NCBI RefSeq assembly: GCF_042920265.1 | Contig: NZ_JBDQZI010000017.1 | Span: 18,968-82,967, forward strand | Direction of reading: 5' to 3' | From: Lysinibacillus_B sp042920265 | GTDB taxonomy: Bacteria > Bacillota > Bacilli > Bacillales_A > Planococcaceae | Length of the DNA: 64,000 bases | Shown: in pieces, positions 63,932-64,000 of the stretch | Position numbering within the stretch: position 1 is the first letter of the stretch | Layout: each line of letters opens with the position of its first letter | Notes under the pieces: generated by a model | Told to the model about the DNA's origin: nothing | The model's input: the letters and a program-made list of their open reading frames with translations, nothing else | Databases searched by the model: none | Position numbers and translations under genes: made by a program

Positions 63932-64000
63932 TATTTTTAATATTTTTAGGGGTATTTTATAGTCTTATTTTAAGTAAAAGTACTCTTCGAGTATTCTAAT

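Overview
The window is 64 kb of a low-GC, endospore-forming, motile Firmicute chromosome. It resembles Lysinibacillus and other Planococcaceae. Support for that: spore genes (a pdaA homologue, a GerA-type receptor operon, lytH, cotJABC, a gamma-SASP-like gene), stator genes motAB and two chemoreceptors. There is also a D-aspartate ligase/aspartate racemase pair, as expected for a Lys-D-Asp (A4alpha) peptidoglycan. Gene density is normal. I saw no rRNA, tRNA, insertion sequence, prophage or CRISPR array, so this is mostly core chromosome. The genus is inference.

Layout. 1-7.5 kb: start of recX (partial, minus), a yfhF-type epimerase, a PdaA-type deacetylase, an RlmD-type rRNA methyltransferase, a 20-codon gene with a consensus sigma-G promoter, and a gerA/B/C-type operon. 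7.6-18.8 kb: a permease, a DUF6526-type protein, two MFS transporters (one behind a possible attenuator leader), LytH, DegV, a NaChBac-type sodium channel, a chemoreceptor and small proteins. 18.9-28.9 kb: class I fumarase, a P1B-4 metal ATPase with a consensus PerR box, a BrkB/YtxH pair, an SDR, the psuK-psuG pseudouridine operon and motAB. 29-38 kb: M29 aminopeptidase, carbonic anhydrase, PepF, PPK2, methionine aminopeptidase, PaiA and small proteins. 37.9-50.9 kb, mostly minus strand: sbcDC, a GDSL esterase, a DEAD-type helicase with a second M29 peptidase, the D-Asp ligase and racemase, thiolase, a phosphoesterase and a radical SAM protein. 51-58.7 kb: ykfABC-type murein peptide recycling, cotJABC, an RNase J, an LLM oxidoreductase and a gamma-SASP-like gene. 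58.7-64 kb: a chemoreceptor remnant, a DUF1456 protein and an operon of chemoreceptor, SDR and sodium/solute symporter.

Themes. (1) Sporulation and germination: the coat, cortex and germinant genes are joined by three very small genes with forespore-type (sigma F/G) promoters. (2) Cell wall: D-Asp is made and attached by one operon, while ykfABC recycles peptides and LytH and PdaA act on spore or cortex wall. (3) Iron and peroxide: a perfect PerR operator lies in front of the P1B-4 ATPase, which supports a PfeT-like ferrous efflux role. (4) Sense-and-use: a chemoreceptor, symporter and dehydrogenase form one tightly packed operon, so its ligand, substrate and product may be related.

Starts were chosen by ribosome-binding site where it was decisive. 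Several genes use TTG or GTG. All functional calls come from reading the sequence and remembered families; no search was run.
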